Part shown: one piece after another, positions 8,444 through 17,432 of the stretch
How the letters are laid out: each line of letters opens with the position of its first letter
How positions within the stretch are numbered: the first letter of the stretch is position 1
Assembly (NCBI RefSeq): GCF_902167635.1
Contig: NZ_CABHMS010000007.1
Coordinates: 186,001 to 250,000 of the forward strand
DNA: 64,000 bases
Direction of reading: 5' to 3'
Source: Chitinophaga vietnamensis
Lineage (GTDB): Bacteria; Bacteroidota; Bacteroidia; Chitinophagales; Chitinophagaceae
Notes under the pieces: generated by a model
Database searches by the model: none
Seen by the model: only the letters and a program-made list of their open reading frames with translations
What the model was told of the DNA's origin: nothing
Position numbers and translations under genes: made by a program

Positions 8444-8636
8444 CGCGAAGGTTGTCTTTGCTCAGGATTATTTTGATTGAAAGGATTACCATGATTTTTT
8501 TTACAGGATTTTTAAAGATTAAGAAAGATTTTCGATTTGATCTTCGCGAATCCTTTTTTTAATCTTCAGAAATCCTGTAAAAAAATCATGGCAATCCTTT
8601 CAATCAAAATAATCCTGAGCAAAGACAACCTTCGCG
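8444..8636. repeat. Large inverted-repeat element, copy 1
   Basis: The element starts CGCGAAGGTTGTCTTTGCTC and ends with its reverse complement; the arms run about 85 bp, with repeated AGGATT motifs and a T-rich block. The centre contains GATCTTCGCGAA. It abuts the TAG stop of the diheme cytochrome gene (8637-8639). Related copies lie at 43933-44185 and 47691-47946. It could form a very long RNA hairpin, acting as terminator or stabiliser, or be a miniature mobile element. No target-site duplication was seen. Confidence 0.85.
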
Positions 8637-9677
8637 CTACTTCTTCATTTCGTTAATCCATTTCGTGATCAACGCCACGCCTTCTTTGTGGATGACGGTG
8701 CGGGCGAGTTCAGGCATGGCGGTGCCGGGCTCGGTGCTGTTCATGCGATATGGGAGGATGGAGTGGGCGGCATCGCCGGGGATGATATCGTAGTTGAGGC
8801 CACCAGCGCCGCCGCCGGCGGAAACGGGCGATTTGAGCAAACCGAGATGTTCGTCGGGTGCATCATAGTTGAGGAAAAGGCCGGTGTTGTAAGCATCGCC
8901 GCCTTTGATGTGGCAGTGCGCACAATTTACATCGAGGTAGGCGCGGGCGCGCTGGCTGACGGTGAAATGAATGCTATCCTGCCAGGCGGGCAGCTGCGCT
9001 ACTTCGCTGAGCGCCGGCAATCCTTTGAGGATACCTGATGAAGCCCATTGCTGCAATTGATTGGTGGCAGCGCCTTTGCGCGTGAAGTTGAGATTGCGCA
9101 GCTTCGGACCTATCGGCGTAAGAACGCTGTTGTTAATATGACAACGTTTGCAATCATTGGTGTTAGGCATCTGGTAAGTGGTAGACTGCTGCTGGCCGCT
9201 GTCGTCGAGGAAAGTGATGGGTATCTTTTTACCAACGATCCATTTCACGGCGTCGGACTGATCATCTTTCCAGAGATAGTTCATCACCTTCCACTGCTGA
9301 TCATATGGATCTTTAAACAGGATACGCGTTTCTATCATCACCTTCTGATGCGATGGATTCGTATAGGCGAAGTTCTTTACAATGAAAGTGGAGTCCGGAA
9401 AATCAGGCAGGCCGGCATCTTTGTACTGCAAGGCCGTTCCTGCGGGCAGTACAATGAAACGGTCTTTCACGGCATAGTCGGTGAATAAGGGCGTGGCCAG
9501 TTCATAATTTTCCACGCCCCTGCGCGGCGTGAGCGCTTTCAGTGTACCGGTGAAAAAGCCATAGTCGGACAGTTTTTCTTTGAACTCAAACGGGCCACTG
9601 TGGCGGGTATACGCTCCCTTTTGCTGACAGGCAAAAAGGAGTGCTATCCCTAAAAATAAAATGCATCGTTTCCTCAT
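8637..9677 (-). CDS. Diheme c-type cytochrome lipoprotein (HNE_0200/SO2930-neighbour type)
   Basis: The 346-residue protein carries a lipoprotein signal (lipobox around Cys17, ALLFACQ) and two CxxCH haem-binding motifs, CKRCH (176-180) and CAHCH (252-256). The opening SDYGFF and ELATPLFTDYAVKDRFIVLP match, from memory, a conserved family found beside parallel beta-helix proteins like the gene just upstream. It is the last gene of the operon TonB receptor, beta-helix protein, cytochrome, with an 11-bp gap to its neighbour. A periplasmic or surface redox role is likely; the partner is unknown. Confidence 0.85.
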   Translation of the reverse strand: MRKRCILFLGIALLFACQQKGAYTRHSGPFEFKEKLSDYGFFTGTLKALTPRRGVENYELATPLFTDYAVKDRFIVLPAGTALQYKDAGLPDFPDSTFIVKNFAYTNPSHQKVMIETRILFKDPYDQQWKVMNYLWKDDQSDAVKWIVGKKIPITFLDDSGQQQSTTYQMPNTNDCKRCHINNSVLTPIGPKLRNLNFTRKGAATNQLQQWASSGILKGLPALSEVAQLPAWQDSIHFTVSQRARAYLDVNCAHCHIKGGDAYNTGLFLNYDAPDEHLGLLKSPVSAGGGAGGLNYDIIPGDAAHSILPYRMNSTEPGTAMPELARTVIHKEGVALITKWINEMKK

Positions 9678-9688
9678 CTCTCAAAAAA

Positions 9689-10972
9689 TTATTTACAAAC
9701 AAACGGCGACACATCTGTTGTCGGGCGCCAGTTTTTCTTCATGATATTCATCGCATCTGCATTTACAAAAAGATTATCCTGCTTTTGACGGATGCACAAC
9801 GAATCAGGATTGGCCGCCGTGCCATGTGTGAGGATGTTGGTGCTGATACCATCCCAGGTAATGAAAGGTATGCGTTTGTTCTTACGGGCAGGGTCCTGCG
9901 CTTTCAGCTGCTGCTCAATGGCCACCAGCACTTTACCGGTGTGATGCTCATATACCGCAGGCGGGAAGCTGTCTGCAATCTGCAGGTCATTATCATGGAT
10001 CGATACATTTTTCGGGATCGGGAAATAGTGATCGTTCATCTTCTCTCCTGCTTTCTCATCAATAAAAAATCCTGATACCACTGATATTACGCTGGAATTA
10101 TTGTTGATGATACGGTTGTTATACAGCTCGATATCTGATGCGGCAAGTATCACCACTCCACTGCCGGGTGCGGCATTGCCAACGCCCCAGGTACTGCCGA
10201 AGCTGCCGGATTTAGCGAAGTTCTTTTCGTTGTTGTCGTGAAAATAATTGTTGTAGGCTTTTACATGACCACCACGTTTGGAGAGGTCTGGCAGGTCGAA
10301 GATGAGAAAGCCTGCCGTGTTGCCCCAAAATTCGTTATCATATACCTGTGCATTGGAAGTATTTTCTATCTCGCAGCCGGCCACATTTTTAAAAGCTTTG
10401 CATTTACGCACGATGGCGCTGTCGGTTTGTCCGACGTAGATGCCCGCATCGGAAGCGCCTTGCGCATAGCAGTTTTCCACCAGCACACGTTTGCACATCA
10501 CGGGATAGATGGCATAGCCGCCGCTGGCGGAATCCGCTACCTGCCAGATGGCGTGCAGGTTGGTGATCACCACATCTTCGCTCTTGTTGATCTTGATGAG
10601 ATCTCCTTTGGAGTCGCGGAGCGTCATGCCATCGATATGAAATCCTTTTACGTCGGTCACGCGGATGCCTTCCCCACCCTGACTTTGCGCGGAGAAGTCG
10701 AAGATGGTTTTATCGGGGCCGGCGCCTTTGATGCTGATATTTTTCAGCTGGGCCAGACTGAGATTATCGAACTTGTAGGTGCCGGGCTGCAAGGATACTT
10801 CGCTGCTGTCTTTCATGGTGAGAAAAGCCTCTACGATTTTAGCTTCATCGCCGGGACCAAAAGAGAGCTGATGCCGGAAACCATTGTCGTTAGCGGGTTT
10901 CCCCTGGTTGCAGGCCATCAGCCATGCTGATGCCGCCAGTAACAGATAGTGTTTATAACGATATAACTGCAT
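9689..10972 (-). CDS. Parallel beta-helix repeat lipoprotein (cytochrome-associated)
   Basis: The 427-residue lipoprotein (lipobox at Cys21, WLMACNQ) is built of right-handed beta-helix coils from about residue 55 to 300, for example VTNLHAIWQV, VLVENCYAQGAS, SAIVRKCKAF and VSIHDNDLQI. It resembles the SO2930-type beta-helix family that pairs with diheme cytochromes. It sits 24 bp after the TonB receptor gene and 11 bp before the cytochrome gene, so the three are very probably one transcript. The conserved trio suggests joint work at the outer membrane on an unknown substrate. Confidence 0.85.
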   Translation of the reverse strand: MQLYRYKHYLLLAASAWLMACNQGKPANDNGFRHQLSFGPGDEAKIVEAFLTMKDSSEVSLQPGTYKFDNLSLAQLKNISIKGAGPDKTIFDFSAQSQGGEGIRVTDVKGFHIDGMTLRDSKGDLIKINKSEDVVITNLHAIWQVADSASGGYAIYPVMCKRVLVENCYAQGASDAGIYVGQTDSAIVRKCKAFKNVAGCEIENTSNAQVYDNEFWGNTAGFLIFDLPDLSKRGGHVKAYNNYFHDNNEKNFAKSGSFGSTWGVGNAAPGSGVVILAASDIELYNNRIINNNSSVISVVSGFFIDEKAGEKMNDHYFPIPKNVSIHDNDLQIADSFPPAVYEHHTGKVLVAIEQQLKAQDPARKNKRIPFITWDGISTNILTHGTAANPDSLCIRQKQDNLFVNADAMNIMKKNWRPTTDVSPFVCK

Positions 10973-10996
10973 AAGAATGATTTTTTCGGGAGATGA

Positions 10997-13744
10997 TCAG
11001 AATACATTGTAAGCGAAGGTGACGTAATACATACCGCCGATACCGGGGCTGCCAAAGCCTGTTCTGTAATAGGTATTAGTGAGATTGGTAGCGCCCAGCT
11101 TTATTTTCGAATGTGCCTGTAGCAATTTATAACTTATCTGTGCATCTACCACAGCAGATGCAGGTACCGTGCCGCTGCCAAAGCCGATCTGGTAATAGTA
11201 TGCGGGCCGGTAACGGAAAGTGGTAGCAAAAGAGTAACGTTGTTTTTTGCCAAAGCCTTCATTGCCAAAATCTATATTGAACTTGTAATTCGGCGTATTG
11301 AAATTATTCACCTGGCTGTTGTTCCTGTTCTTGAGGAAGTCGGACGAGAAGTTCGCTTTCGCCATAAAATGATGCGTGAGGTCCACTTCCACGCTGGCGG
11401 CATAACCATAAGTATTCACTCCTTCGGCGCCATTGTAGGCGATGTTGTATTGCACATAAGTGCTGTGGTCCTTGAATTTCGTGACATCGTCGGAGCCGGG
11501 CGTATTGGCAACATTCGTATAGCCGATGAAGTTCTTCCAGGTAGAATAATAGCCGAGCACATCAACGAGCACATGGCCGCCCAGCAAGGCGGAGTAGCCT
11601 AACTCGAACGCATCTACGGACTGCGGCTTGATATCTTTCAGCACAAATTTTTGCAGGTCGGCGGGGTTGTTGCTTTTCTGGTATTTCGTTACGCTTTCCA
11701 GTGTGTAGGCCGGGTATTTATCGAATTGGTATACGCCGTTGAGCAAGCGCCCGGAGCCGCCGGAGGCAAAGCTGTTATAATCAATGGGCGTGCTTTGCAG
11801 CGATTGTATGTTCGATGGAAAACTATAAGCATTCTGATAGGAGAAGCGGATATAATTCTCTTTAGCGGCTTCAAACACGGCGGAGGTGCGCGTGGTGATG
11901 CGCGGCTTTTCAAAGAGGGTATTTTTATCATAACGCAGGGCAGCGCTGAGACTTAATTTTTCCCGGATCACTTTTTTGGTCGCCTGCACATAGGCGCTGT
12001 ATTCCGCTACATCGATGGGCCCATCGTTATCCGGGAATAGCGTGCCTTTAGAGTTGAGGCGGTACAGGCGATAGTTGAGGCCCGCGATCACCTGCGCAAA
12101 TTTGATCAGGTCACTGAAATTATATTGCGCTTCGGCGTTGTGCAAACGGCTTTTATCGAGAAAGAGGGTGCCGCCCTGCGACGTAGGCTTGCCGGCGATG
12201 CTGTCTTTCAGGTGCAGGAACAGTGGACTGCCGGCGTCGGGGCGGCCCTGGTCCGCGAAGCGGCGCGCGATCATGCTGGCATCAGTATAGCTGCTGCCGG
12301 CGGCCATGGCCTGCAGGAGCGCGCCAACATATTGCGGATACCAGCCATCGCCGGTATTGGCGTTGTAGCTGGGCTTCCAGGCTTCGTTGATCAGTTGTGC
12401 GGTAGGACTGGCAATAATCGTGTTACCGGAATTTTCGGTGGTGGAATAAGCGCGCACAAACCAGCGCTGGCTCCGCAGCTCAATGCGGTATTGCCCCAGC
12501 TCATAGCCTGTGAGCGCGTAGCGGGTATCGTTGCTATACACGGCGTTACCCTTGCCGAAAGTGGCGCTGGTAATGAGTTGCAGGCGGGAAGTGAGTTTGA
12601 AGCGCACTTCTGCATTGGCCTTAAACAGTTTGGCGTCGCTGCTGAGGTAACCGTGTTCGGGATAGCCGGTGCGGGCTACATAGTTGTTGGCGCTGTCCAG
12701 CAAGGGGTTGATGATGGGCGCCAGTGCAGGGTTCTGCGCCAGCGCGCCTTGCAGGAAAGGGTTGATATCTACAGAGGTCTTGCTGCCGTAGAAATTGACG
12801 CCGTTGTAATTCGGATCGGTATATTGAGAGCCGGGGCCATTGGTGTTGGTGGTATCGGCGGCTACCCAGTCTTTGCCCTGAACGTATTGCACGTTGAGTT
12901 TGAAGGCGATCTTGTCGTTGACTTTTTTACCCCAGCGAAGGGTCCAGTCGTAGTATGGAGATGGCCCGACAGGATCATTGGCGACACCTTTTTTAATATG
13001 GTTCACCCCTTGTGTGATCTGCACGCTGAGGCCCTGGTATTTAAAAGGGTCTTTGCCGGTCATCACCATGGTGCCGTTGAGGCCGCGGGAGCCGTAGAGT
13101 GCGGAGGAAGCGCCAGACAGTACTTCGAGGTTATCGACGTCCAGTTCGGTGAGGCCGATGGCTGCGCCCAGTGCGAAGTTGAGGCCGGGGGCCTGGTTGT
13201 CCATCCCGTCCACGATCTGTGTGAAATTGGTATTGCCGCTGGTATTGAACCCGCGGGTGGTGACCGTGGTGAAGGTGAGGCTGGATGTGGTGATGTCTAC
13301 TCCTTTCAGTCCCTGTAACATATTATAGTAGTTGGGCTGTGGCGAGTTGATGATGTCTTTGTTGCCGATCCTTTCGATGGTAACCGGTGATTCAATTTTC
13401 TTCTGTACGTTGCGGCTGGCGGAAACCACTACCTCCTTTCCCAGTACAGATACGGGTTCCAGCTCGATGCGGATGGCGCCCGCGCTATTTACCACCAGTT
13501 CTTTTGTTTCAAATCCGAGCGAGGAGAAGATGAGGGTAAAGGGATAAACAGCGCGGGTGGAAAAGCGAAAATTTCCCTGGTCGTTGGTGTAGTCGCCATT
13601 GGGTCGGTCTTTGATTGTTACGGAAACAGCCGGCACTGCTTCTTTGGTAACGCTGTTACGCACATTTCCTGAAATAACGTTTTGCGCATTTGCCATCAGG
13701 GAGGCAAACAGGCAGGCGGTGATGAATAGTAGGCATCTATGCAT
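10997..13744 (-). CDS. TonB-dependent outer membrane receptor (operon head)
   Basis: The 915-residue protein has a signal peptide (cleavage after MANAQ), a carboxypeptidase-regulatory-like domain (VISGNVRNSVTKEAVPAVSV, residues 22-105) and a plug with NYYNMLQGLKGVDITTSS and LEVLSGASSALYGSRGLNG. A large barrel ends YYVTFAYNVF. It heads the operon with the beta-helix and diheme cytochrome genes. There is no SusD-like partner, so glycan uptake of the SusCD type is unlikely. Uptake of a metal complex or small organic nutrient linked to the cytochrome is an inference. Confidence 0.9.
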   Translation of the reverse strand: MHRCLLFITACLFASLMANAQNVISGNVRNSVTKEAVPAVSVTIKDRPNGDYTNDQGNFRFSTRAVYPFTLIFSSLGFETKELVVNSAGAIRIELEPVSVLGKEVVVSASRNVQKKIESPVTIERIGNKDIINSPQPNYYNMLQGLKGVDITTSSLTFTTVTTRGFNTSGNTNFTQIVDGMDNQAPGLNFALGAAIGLTELDVDNLEVLSGASSALYGSRGLNGTMVMTGKDPFKYQGLSVQITQGVNHIKKGVANDPVGPSPYYDWTLRWGKKVNDKIAFKLNVQYVQGKDWVAADTTNTNGPGSQYTDPNYNGVNFYGSKTSVDINPFLQGALAQNPALAPIINPLLDSANNYVARTGYPEHGYLSSDAKLFKANAEVRFKLTSRLQLITSATFGKGNAVYSNDTRYALTGYELGQYRIELRSQRWFVRAYSTTENSGNTIIASPTAQLINEAWKPSYNANTGDGWYPQYVGALLQAMAAGSSYTDASMIARRFADQGRPDAGSPLFLHLKDSIAGKPTSQGGTLFLDKSRLHNAEAQYNFSDLIKFAQVIAGLNYRLYRLNSKGTLFPDNDGPIDVAEYSAYVQATKKVIREKLSLSAALRYDKNTLFEKPRITTRTSAVFEAAKENYIRFSYQNAYSFPSNIQSLQSTPIDYNSFASGGSGRLLNGVYQFDKYPAYTLESVTKYQKSNNPADLQKFVLKDIKPQSVDAFELGYSALLGGHVLVDVLGYYSTWKNFIGYTNVANTPGSDDVTKFKDHSTYVQYNIAYNGAEGVNTYGYAASVEVDLTHHFMAKANFSSDFLKNRNNSQVNNFNTPNYKFNIDFGNEGFGKKQRYSFATTFRYRPAYYYQIGFGSGTVPASAVVDAQISYKLLQAHSKIKLGATNLTNTYYRTGFGSPGIGGMYYVTFAYNVF

Positions 13745-13890
13745 ATTTTCGGATTTTGGAATGTGAGCATTTCTTGATTTGATCCGATCAGGAAATTCTC
13801 ATATCCTTACTTCCAAAAATATTTGATCCTTTTTGCTAAAGTGCTGATTGCACGGGCTTTGGGGCGAAATTGTGCCTGCGCGGGGTGAAA

Positions 13891-14781
13891 TCAGCAGGCC
13901 GGTGCAAACCTTTCTATGAAAACCGGCAGATAGGATCCGGATACCGGCACTTCCATATCATCGAGGCCTTCGATATGCAGGTAATGCCCTTTGGTATGCT
14001 TGCGGAAAAATACCACCTTGCCGATATTTACCAGGTAGGAACGGTGCGACCGTGCAAAGCCGAAACCGGCGATATCTGCTTCCACTTTTTTCAGTGCGGT
14101 GCGGATCAATTCTTTTTTGAGAGATGATCCGGCGAGATAATAGACGTGGACGTAATTATCTTCCGCCTTTACCATCAGTAATTTTGCAGGATGCAGGGTG
14201 AGCACCGGCTTGCCATGTTCATCGCGAAGCAGCAGGTGCTGTTCCTGTGCCTGCTCTTTTTCTTCCGGGATGGCGCTTTCGAGGTCGCGCAGGCGGGCGC
14301 ATTTCTCTTCTTTATAAAACCATAGCAATGCCACGCAATAGGGCAGCGCTACAATGAGCGAGGTATATTGCAAAGTATGGGTATACTCCTGCCAGCTGAG
14401 GAAGAAGTTAGGGCTGATACACACATCTACCAAGGTTACTATCGCGGCAATGAGGGCCAGTTCGCCCAGGAACCAGCATATATACGTGCTGTTGGTGAAA
14501 TGCAGCCTGCAACGGAGTTTGTACAATCCGAACTGCGAGATGCCCATGGCCGTCAGTCCGCACAAAGTGAAGATGAGCAACACCTGCACCAGTGAAATAT
14601 CCTGGCCTTCGTACCATTTATTAATATTAAATGGCAGGAAGATGTACATAAACAGGAAGCTGAACACGCCGCAGAAGATCATCAGGTTGATCCTGTTCCT
14701 GACGGTATCGAGCAGGCTGAAACGCCTTTTCAGTCCGGCGCCCGCTGGCAATGCTGGCAGCCCTAAGGAAATACTTTTCAT
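13891..14781 (-). CDS. Membrane-bound LytTR-domain transcriptional regulator
   Basis: The 296-residue protein has four hydrophobic segments (about residues 32-52, 63-84, 102-122 and 136-156) and then a LytTR DNA-binding domain (about 195-296, including LLMVKAEDNYVHVYYL and FARSHRSYLVNIGKVVFF). This membrane-plus-LytTR layout is common in Bacteroidota. It is encoded upstream of the TonB/beta-helix/cytochrome operon on the same strand (146-bp gap) and is a candidate regulator for it. The signal sensed is unknown. Confidence 0.85.
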   Translation of the reverse strand: MKSISLGLPALPAGAGLKRRFSLLDTVRNRINLMIFCGVFSFLFMYIFLPFNINKWYEGQDISLVQVLLIFTLCGLTAMGISQFGLYKLRCRLHFTNSTYICWFLGELALIAAIVTLVDVCISPNFFLSWQEYTHTLQYTSLIVALPYCVALLWFYKEEKCARLRDLESAIPEEKEQAQEQHLLLRDEHGKPVLTLHPAKLLMVKAEDNYVHVYYLAGSSLKKELIRTALKKVEADIAGFGFARSHRSYLVNIGKVVFFRKHTKGHYLHIEGLDDMEVPVSGSYLPVFIERFAPAC

Positions 14782-14860
14782 AACACGGAAACATTGGTTC
14801 TGCTATAGAAAGGTAAATAAAAAACCTGTAAAATAGCCGCATGCTTTTTATCTTGCGCAG

Positions 14861-15337
14861 ATGAAATGGTATGTACCCGAAAGTTTTACGTTACCCCGGT
14901 TCCAGCTGGTGCTGTTCCGTATCATGGCAGTGATGATGGTGTTTATGGCAGGCGCTATGATCCTGATGATCCACGAATCGCCGATGTTCATCTTCCTCAC
15001 CCTCATCTTCCTCTTCCTTGCCTGGTCTATGTACGCTTACACGCGGCTCGTGCTCACCCTTTCCGATAGCGGTATTACCCTGAAAGGCGGCCTGCGTCCG
15101 CACGACTTTCCCTGGAGCGCTATTGAGCAAGCGGATATGGAATTATTGGGGAAATACAGTACTCCTTATATTATGTTGTATTATAAAAATACGGACGGAT
15201 CACAACGGAAACTGGAGATATCCCGCAGCTATTATTTTAAAAAGCGGTTCCTTGCCATCATGGAGCTGCTGGAGCAGCAGATACCACGGGAGAAATATAC
15301 GGGGAGATACTGGCAGCTGAGGCCTCAGCAGAGGTGA
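14861..15337 (+). CDS. Two-TM membrane protein with PH-like domain
   Basis: A 158-residue protein with two adjacent transmembrane helices (about residues 17-36 and 42-60), then a soluble part of about 95 residues. The segment LVLTLSDSGITLKGGLRPHD followed by FPWSAIEQADM has the beta-strand pattern of bacterial PH-like domains found in small membrane proteins. Function unknown. It is divergent from the LytTR gene. Confidence 0.6.
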   Translation: MKWYVPESFTLPRFQLVLFRIMAVMMVFMAGAMILMIHESPMFIFLTLIFLFLAWSMYAYTRLVLTLSDSGITLKGGLRPHDFPWSAIEQADMELLGKYSTPYIMLYYKNTDGSQRKLEISRSYYFKKRFLAIMELLEQQIPREKYTGRYWQLRPQQR

Positions 15338-15448
15338 AATATCTTTGCGCATAGCTGCGCGTGGCAACATACATAAATATTTCATAGTGATAATGATAAT
15401 ACCTGTAATTTAGGCCGCCAAAATAATTTTATCAATTACCCTGTTTTT

Positions 15449-16060
15449 ATGTTAAAGAAAACCAGTACTGCCAACCGTTTCCTGCTGATTTATTCCGGTA
15501 TCACCACCATCGCGCTGGCGATGATGCTGATGGCCTTCAGGAATGTAAAAGAAAGTTTCGAAGAGATATCTGTAAAACGTATCAACATTGTGGATGAACA
15601 AGGCCATAACCGCATCGTGATCTCTAATGAAGAGCATATGCCGCCGCCGCTGGTAGGAGGTAAAACGTACAAGCGGATATTCAATCCTGCCGGCTTTGTC
15701 TTTTATGATGAAAAAGGGAATGAATGTGGCGGCATCGCGCTGGCCAATCCTGATAAAAAGACCGGTGTGCGCGCCCTCGCCTTCGACTACAACAACAGCG
15801 ATGCCATCGGCCTGATGACGCAGGAAGATATTGAAGGCAATCACTTCCGCTCCGGCTTCGCCATCAATGACAAGAAACCTGGCGGCCCCGTGGGCAGCGG
15901 CGTTAACCGGGTGATGCTGCACACCGTGAACGGCGTTGCCGGCCTGGAGATCAATGGTCCGGATGGTAAAGTTCGTATACGCCTGACCGTAGACACACTC
16001 GGTAATCCTTTATTTGAAACCATCGACGCTAAAGGAAAAGTGGTGAAGAAAGTATTCTGA
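15449..16060 (+). CDS. Hypothetical protein with N-terminal membrane anchor
   Basis: This 203-residue protein has one N-terminal hydrophobic helix (FLLIYSGITTIALAMMLMAF) and then a beta-rich exported region containing RINIVDEQGHNRIVISN, GFVFYDEKGNECGGIAL and LEINGPDGKVRIRLTVD. The three similar strand-turn units (VDEQGHNRIVI, YDEKGNECGGI, NGPDGKVRIRL) suggest a small repeat. I do not recognise the family by function. A terminator hairpin follows the stop codon. Confidence 0.6.
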   Translation: MLKKTSTANRFLLIYSGITTIALAMMLMAFRNVKESFEEISVKRINIVDEQGHNRIVISNEEHMPPPLVGGKTYKRIFNPAGFVFYDEKGNECGGIALANPDKKTGVRALAFDYNNSDAIGLMTQEDIEGNHFRSGFAINDKKPGGPVGSGVNRVMLHTVNGVAGLEINGPDGKVRIRLTVDTLGNPLFETIDAKGKVVKKVF

Positions 16061-16074
16061 TGTGATACCTTAAT

Positions 16075-16106
16075 GTGGATGGTCTTGATGGCCATCCACT
16101 ATTTTT
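16075..16106 (+). terminator. Intrinsic terminator after the hypothetical gene
   Basis: GTGGATGG (16075-16082) pairs with CCATCCAC (16092-16099), followed by TATTTTTC. It lies 15 bp after the stop codon at 16060. Confidence 0.75.
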
Positions 16107-16155
16107 CTAATGATGCAGATGATCAGATATTCGCTGTCATGATGCTTCGATTTCA

Positions 16156-16582
16156 TTATTTCGTCCTTCCTACCCTCAGCGGCAGCCACAGTAGCAGGTT
16201 CAGGAAGGCACAGGTAGCGAGTAGCACGCCAGCACCAAAGGCCGGACTGATATTAATGGTACTTCGCAGATCACTGGCGCTATCCATCAAACTGTTGTGA
16301 TATAAAGCGAGGATGGTTGCACTCAGTGGCACTGCCAGCAGATCCAGCAGCAGGAATGCGCAGAGTATACCGGGATGATTGGAGTGTACAGCTTTCATGA
16401 TAAACATCGTAGCCACGCAGGTAATGAGCGTATGCCACCATGATATAAAAAGCTGTTAACCCTGAAGATAGTTCCGTAGTGGTGTATTGTACTACTGAAA
16501 ACCTTTGCATAACCCAATAGATACTATTCGTGCCGTATAGCAATAATATTAAGGCATATAGTATGTAGATGATGATCTTCAT
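16156..16582 (-). pseudogene. Frameshifted four-helix small membrane protein
   Basis: From the ATG at 16582 the frame reads MKIIIYILYALILLLYGTNS through SSGLTAF, then degrades into a polar tail. The +1 frame, open from a TAA near 16452, continues as ISWWHTLITCVATMFIMKAV and three hydrophobic helices ending LLLWLPLRVGRTK, with stop at 16156. Joined at the CTTTTTATATC run near 16440-16450 they give a coherent protein of about 145 residues. One extra base, real or a sequencing artefact, explains it. Its start overlaps the stop of the upstream membrane gene by 4 bp, so the two were translationally coupled. Confidence 0.65.
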
Positions 16583-16959
16583 TGTGTGCGGTTTAGCCGT
16601 TTTTCAAAATAAGATTGGATGAGCGGGATATTCACTATTAAAAATAGCAGCATTACCAATAGTGAAAACTCCTGTATTTGCAGCTCCGGATTGATATGAC
16701 TAAAGGTAAATCCAATGTAGTACCTGGTAACGGTGGGCGTAAATTCAAGTACATCCAATGTTCCGAGTAATAAAGTAACAAAAGTCAAGTGCCTGCCTAT
16801 TCGTGGTTTTCGAATCAGGAAAATAATACTCAAAGCAACAAACAACATTCCCGCATAGTGCTTAGCCACCAAAACTACATTGGAGTTCGATGTGACAATA
16901 ATACTATAGGCGAGTGCCAGGATCAGTACAGCTATAGGTGCATATTTTATTCTCTTCAT
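16579..16959 (-). CDS. Small four-TM membrane protein
   Basis: A 126-residue, very hydrophobic protein with about four transmembrane helices (VLILALAYSIIVTSN, YAGMLFVALSIIFLI, LTFVTLLLGTLDVL, FSLLVMLLFLIVNIPLI). No family recognised. Its stop overlaps the start of the following frameshifted membrane gene (ATGA-type overlap). It follows the MarR gene by 14 bp, so it may be the end of the SRPBCC-EVE-MarR operon. Confidence 0.55.
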   Translation of the reverse strand: MKRIKYAPIAVLILALAYSIIVTSNSNVVLVAKHYAGMLFVALSIIFLIRKPRIGRHLTFVTLLLGTLDVLEFTPTVTRYYIGFTFSHINPELQIQEFSLLVMLLFLIVNIPLIQSYFEKRLNRTQ

Positions 16960-16973
16960 AACTGGAAAATATG

Positions 16974-17432
16974 CTATTCTTTCCAGCTCAGCAAGCTTTG
17001 CAACTTCTTGTTAAAAGCGCCTGTTTTGTCGCCCAGCACACTGAAAAATTCTTTATCGAATTGCTCTACCGTTTTCACGGCCTGCTTTACAAGCGCCTTG
17101 CCTTCTTCAGTGAGGGCAACAGTTTTGGCGCGGGTATCGGTAGCATGTTCCTTGCGCTTGAGCAAGCCTTTGCTTTGCAGGTTGCGGAGCACTGTGGAGG
17201 TGGTCATCGGGTCTATTTTGGAATGCGACGACAGCAGCACCTGAGTTACGGGCTGGTCCTGCGTGCTGAGCCAGAAGGCACTGGCCAGCAGCACAAACTG
17301 CGAATGAGTGATATCATATTTCTCCAATGCCTTGCGGATGCCACGTTGCCAAAGACTGGTGACCTGCCATAGCAGGAAGCCGGAGCTTTCGTCGGCATTA
17401 TCAACAGAGAATATCTTTTCTTCTTTCTTCAT
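16974..17432 (-). CDS. MarR-family winged-helix regulator
   Basis: The start at 17432 (MKKEEKIF) gives 152 residues, the usual MarR length; the frame is open 17 codons further up but those lie deep in the EVE gene. Winged-helix features are visible: ITHSQFVLLASAFWL, then SSHSKIDPMTTSTVLRNLQS as the recognition region and the wing RKEHATDTRAKTVALTEEG. The start overlaps the end of the EVE gene by 32 bp. A perfect 14-bp palindrome ahead of the first operon gene is its likely operator. Confidence 0.85.
   Translation of the reverse strand: MKKEEKIFSVDNADESSGFLLWQVTSLWQRGIRKALEKYDITHSQFVLLASAFWLSTQDQPVTQVLLSSHSKIDPMTTSTVLRNLQSKGLLKRKEHATDTRAKTVALTEEGKALVKQAVKTVEQFDKEFFSVLGDKTGAFNKKLQSLLSWKE

Noticed and set aside
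8444-8636. Insertion sequence or transposon with transposase
   Set aside because: Only the inverted-repeat element is present, with no transposase and no visible target duplication; it is recorded as a repeat.
12125-13318. 397-codon ORF antisense to the TonB receptor
   Set aside because: It lies wholly inside a well-supported receptor gene and has an Ala/Gly/Val-rich composition typical of antisense frames in this genome.
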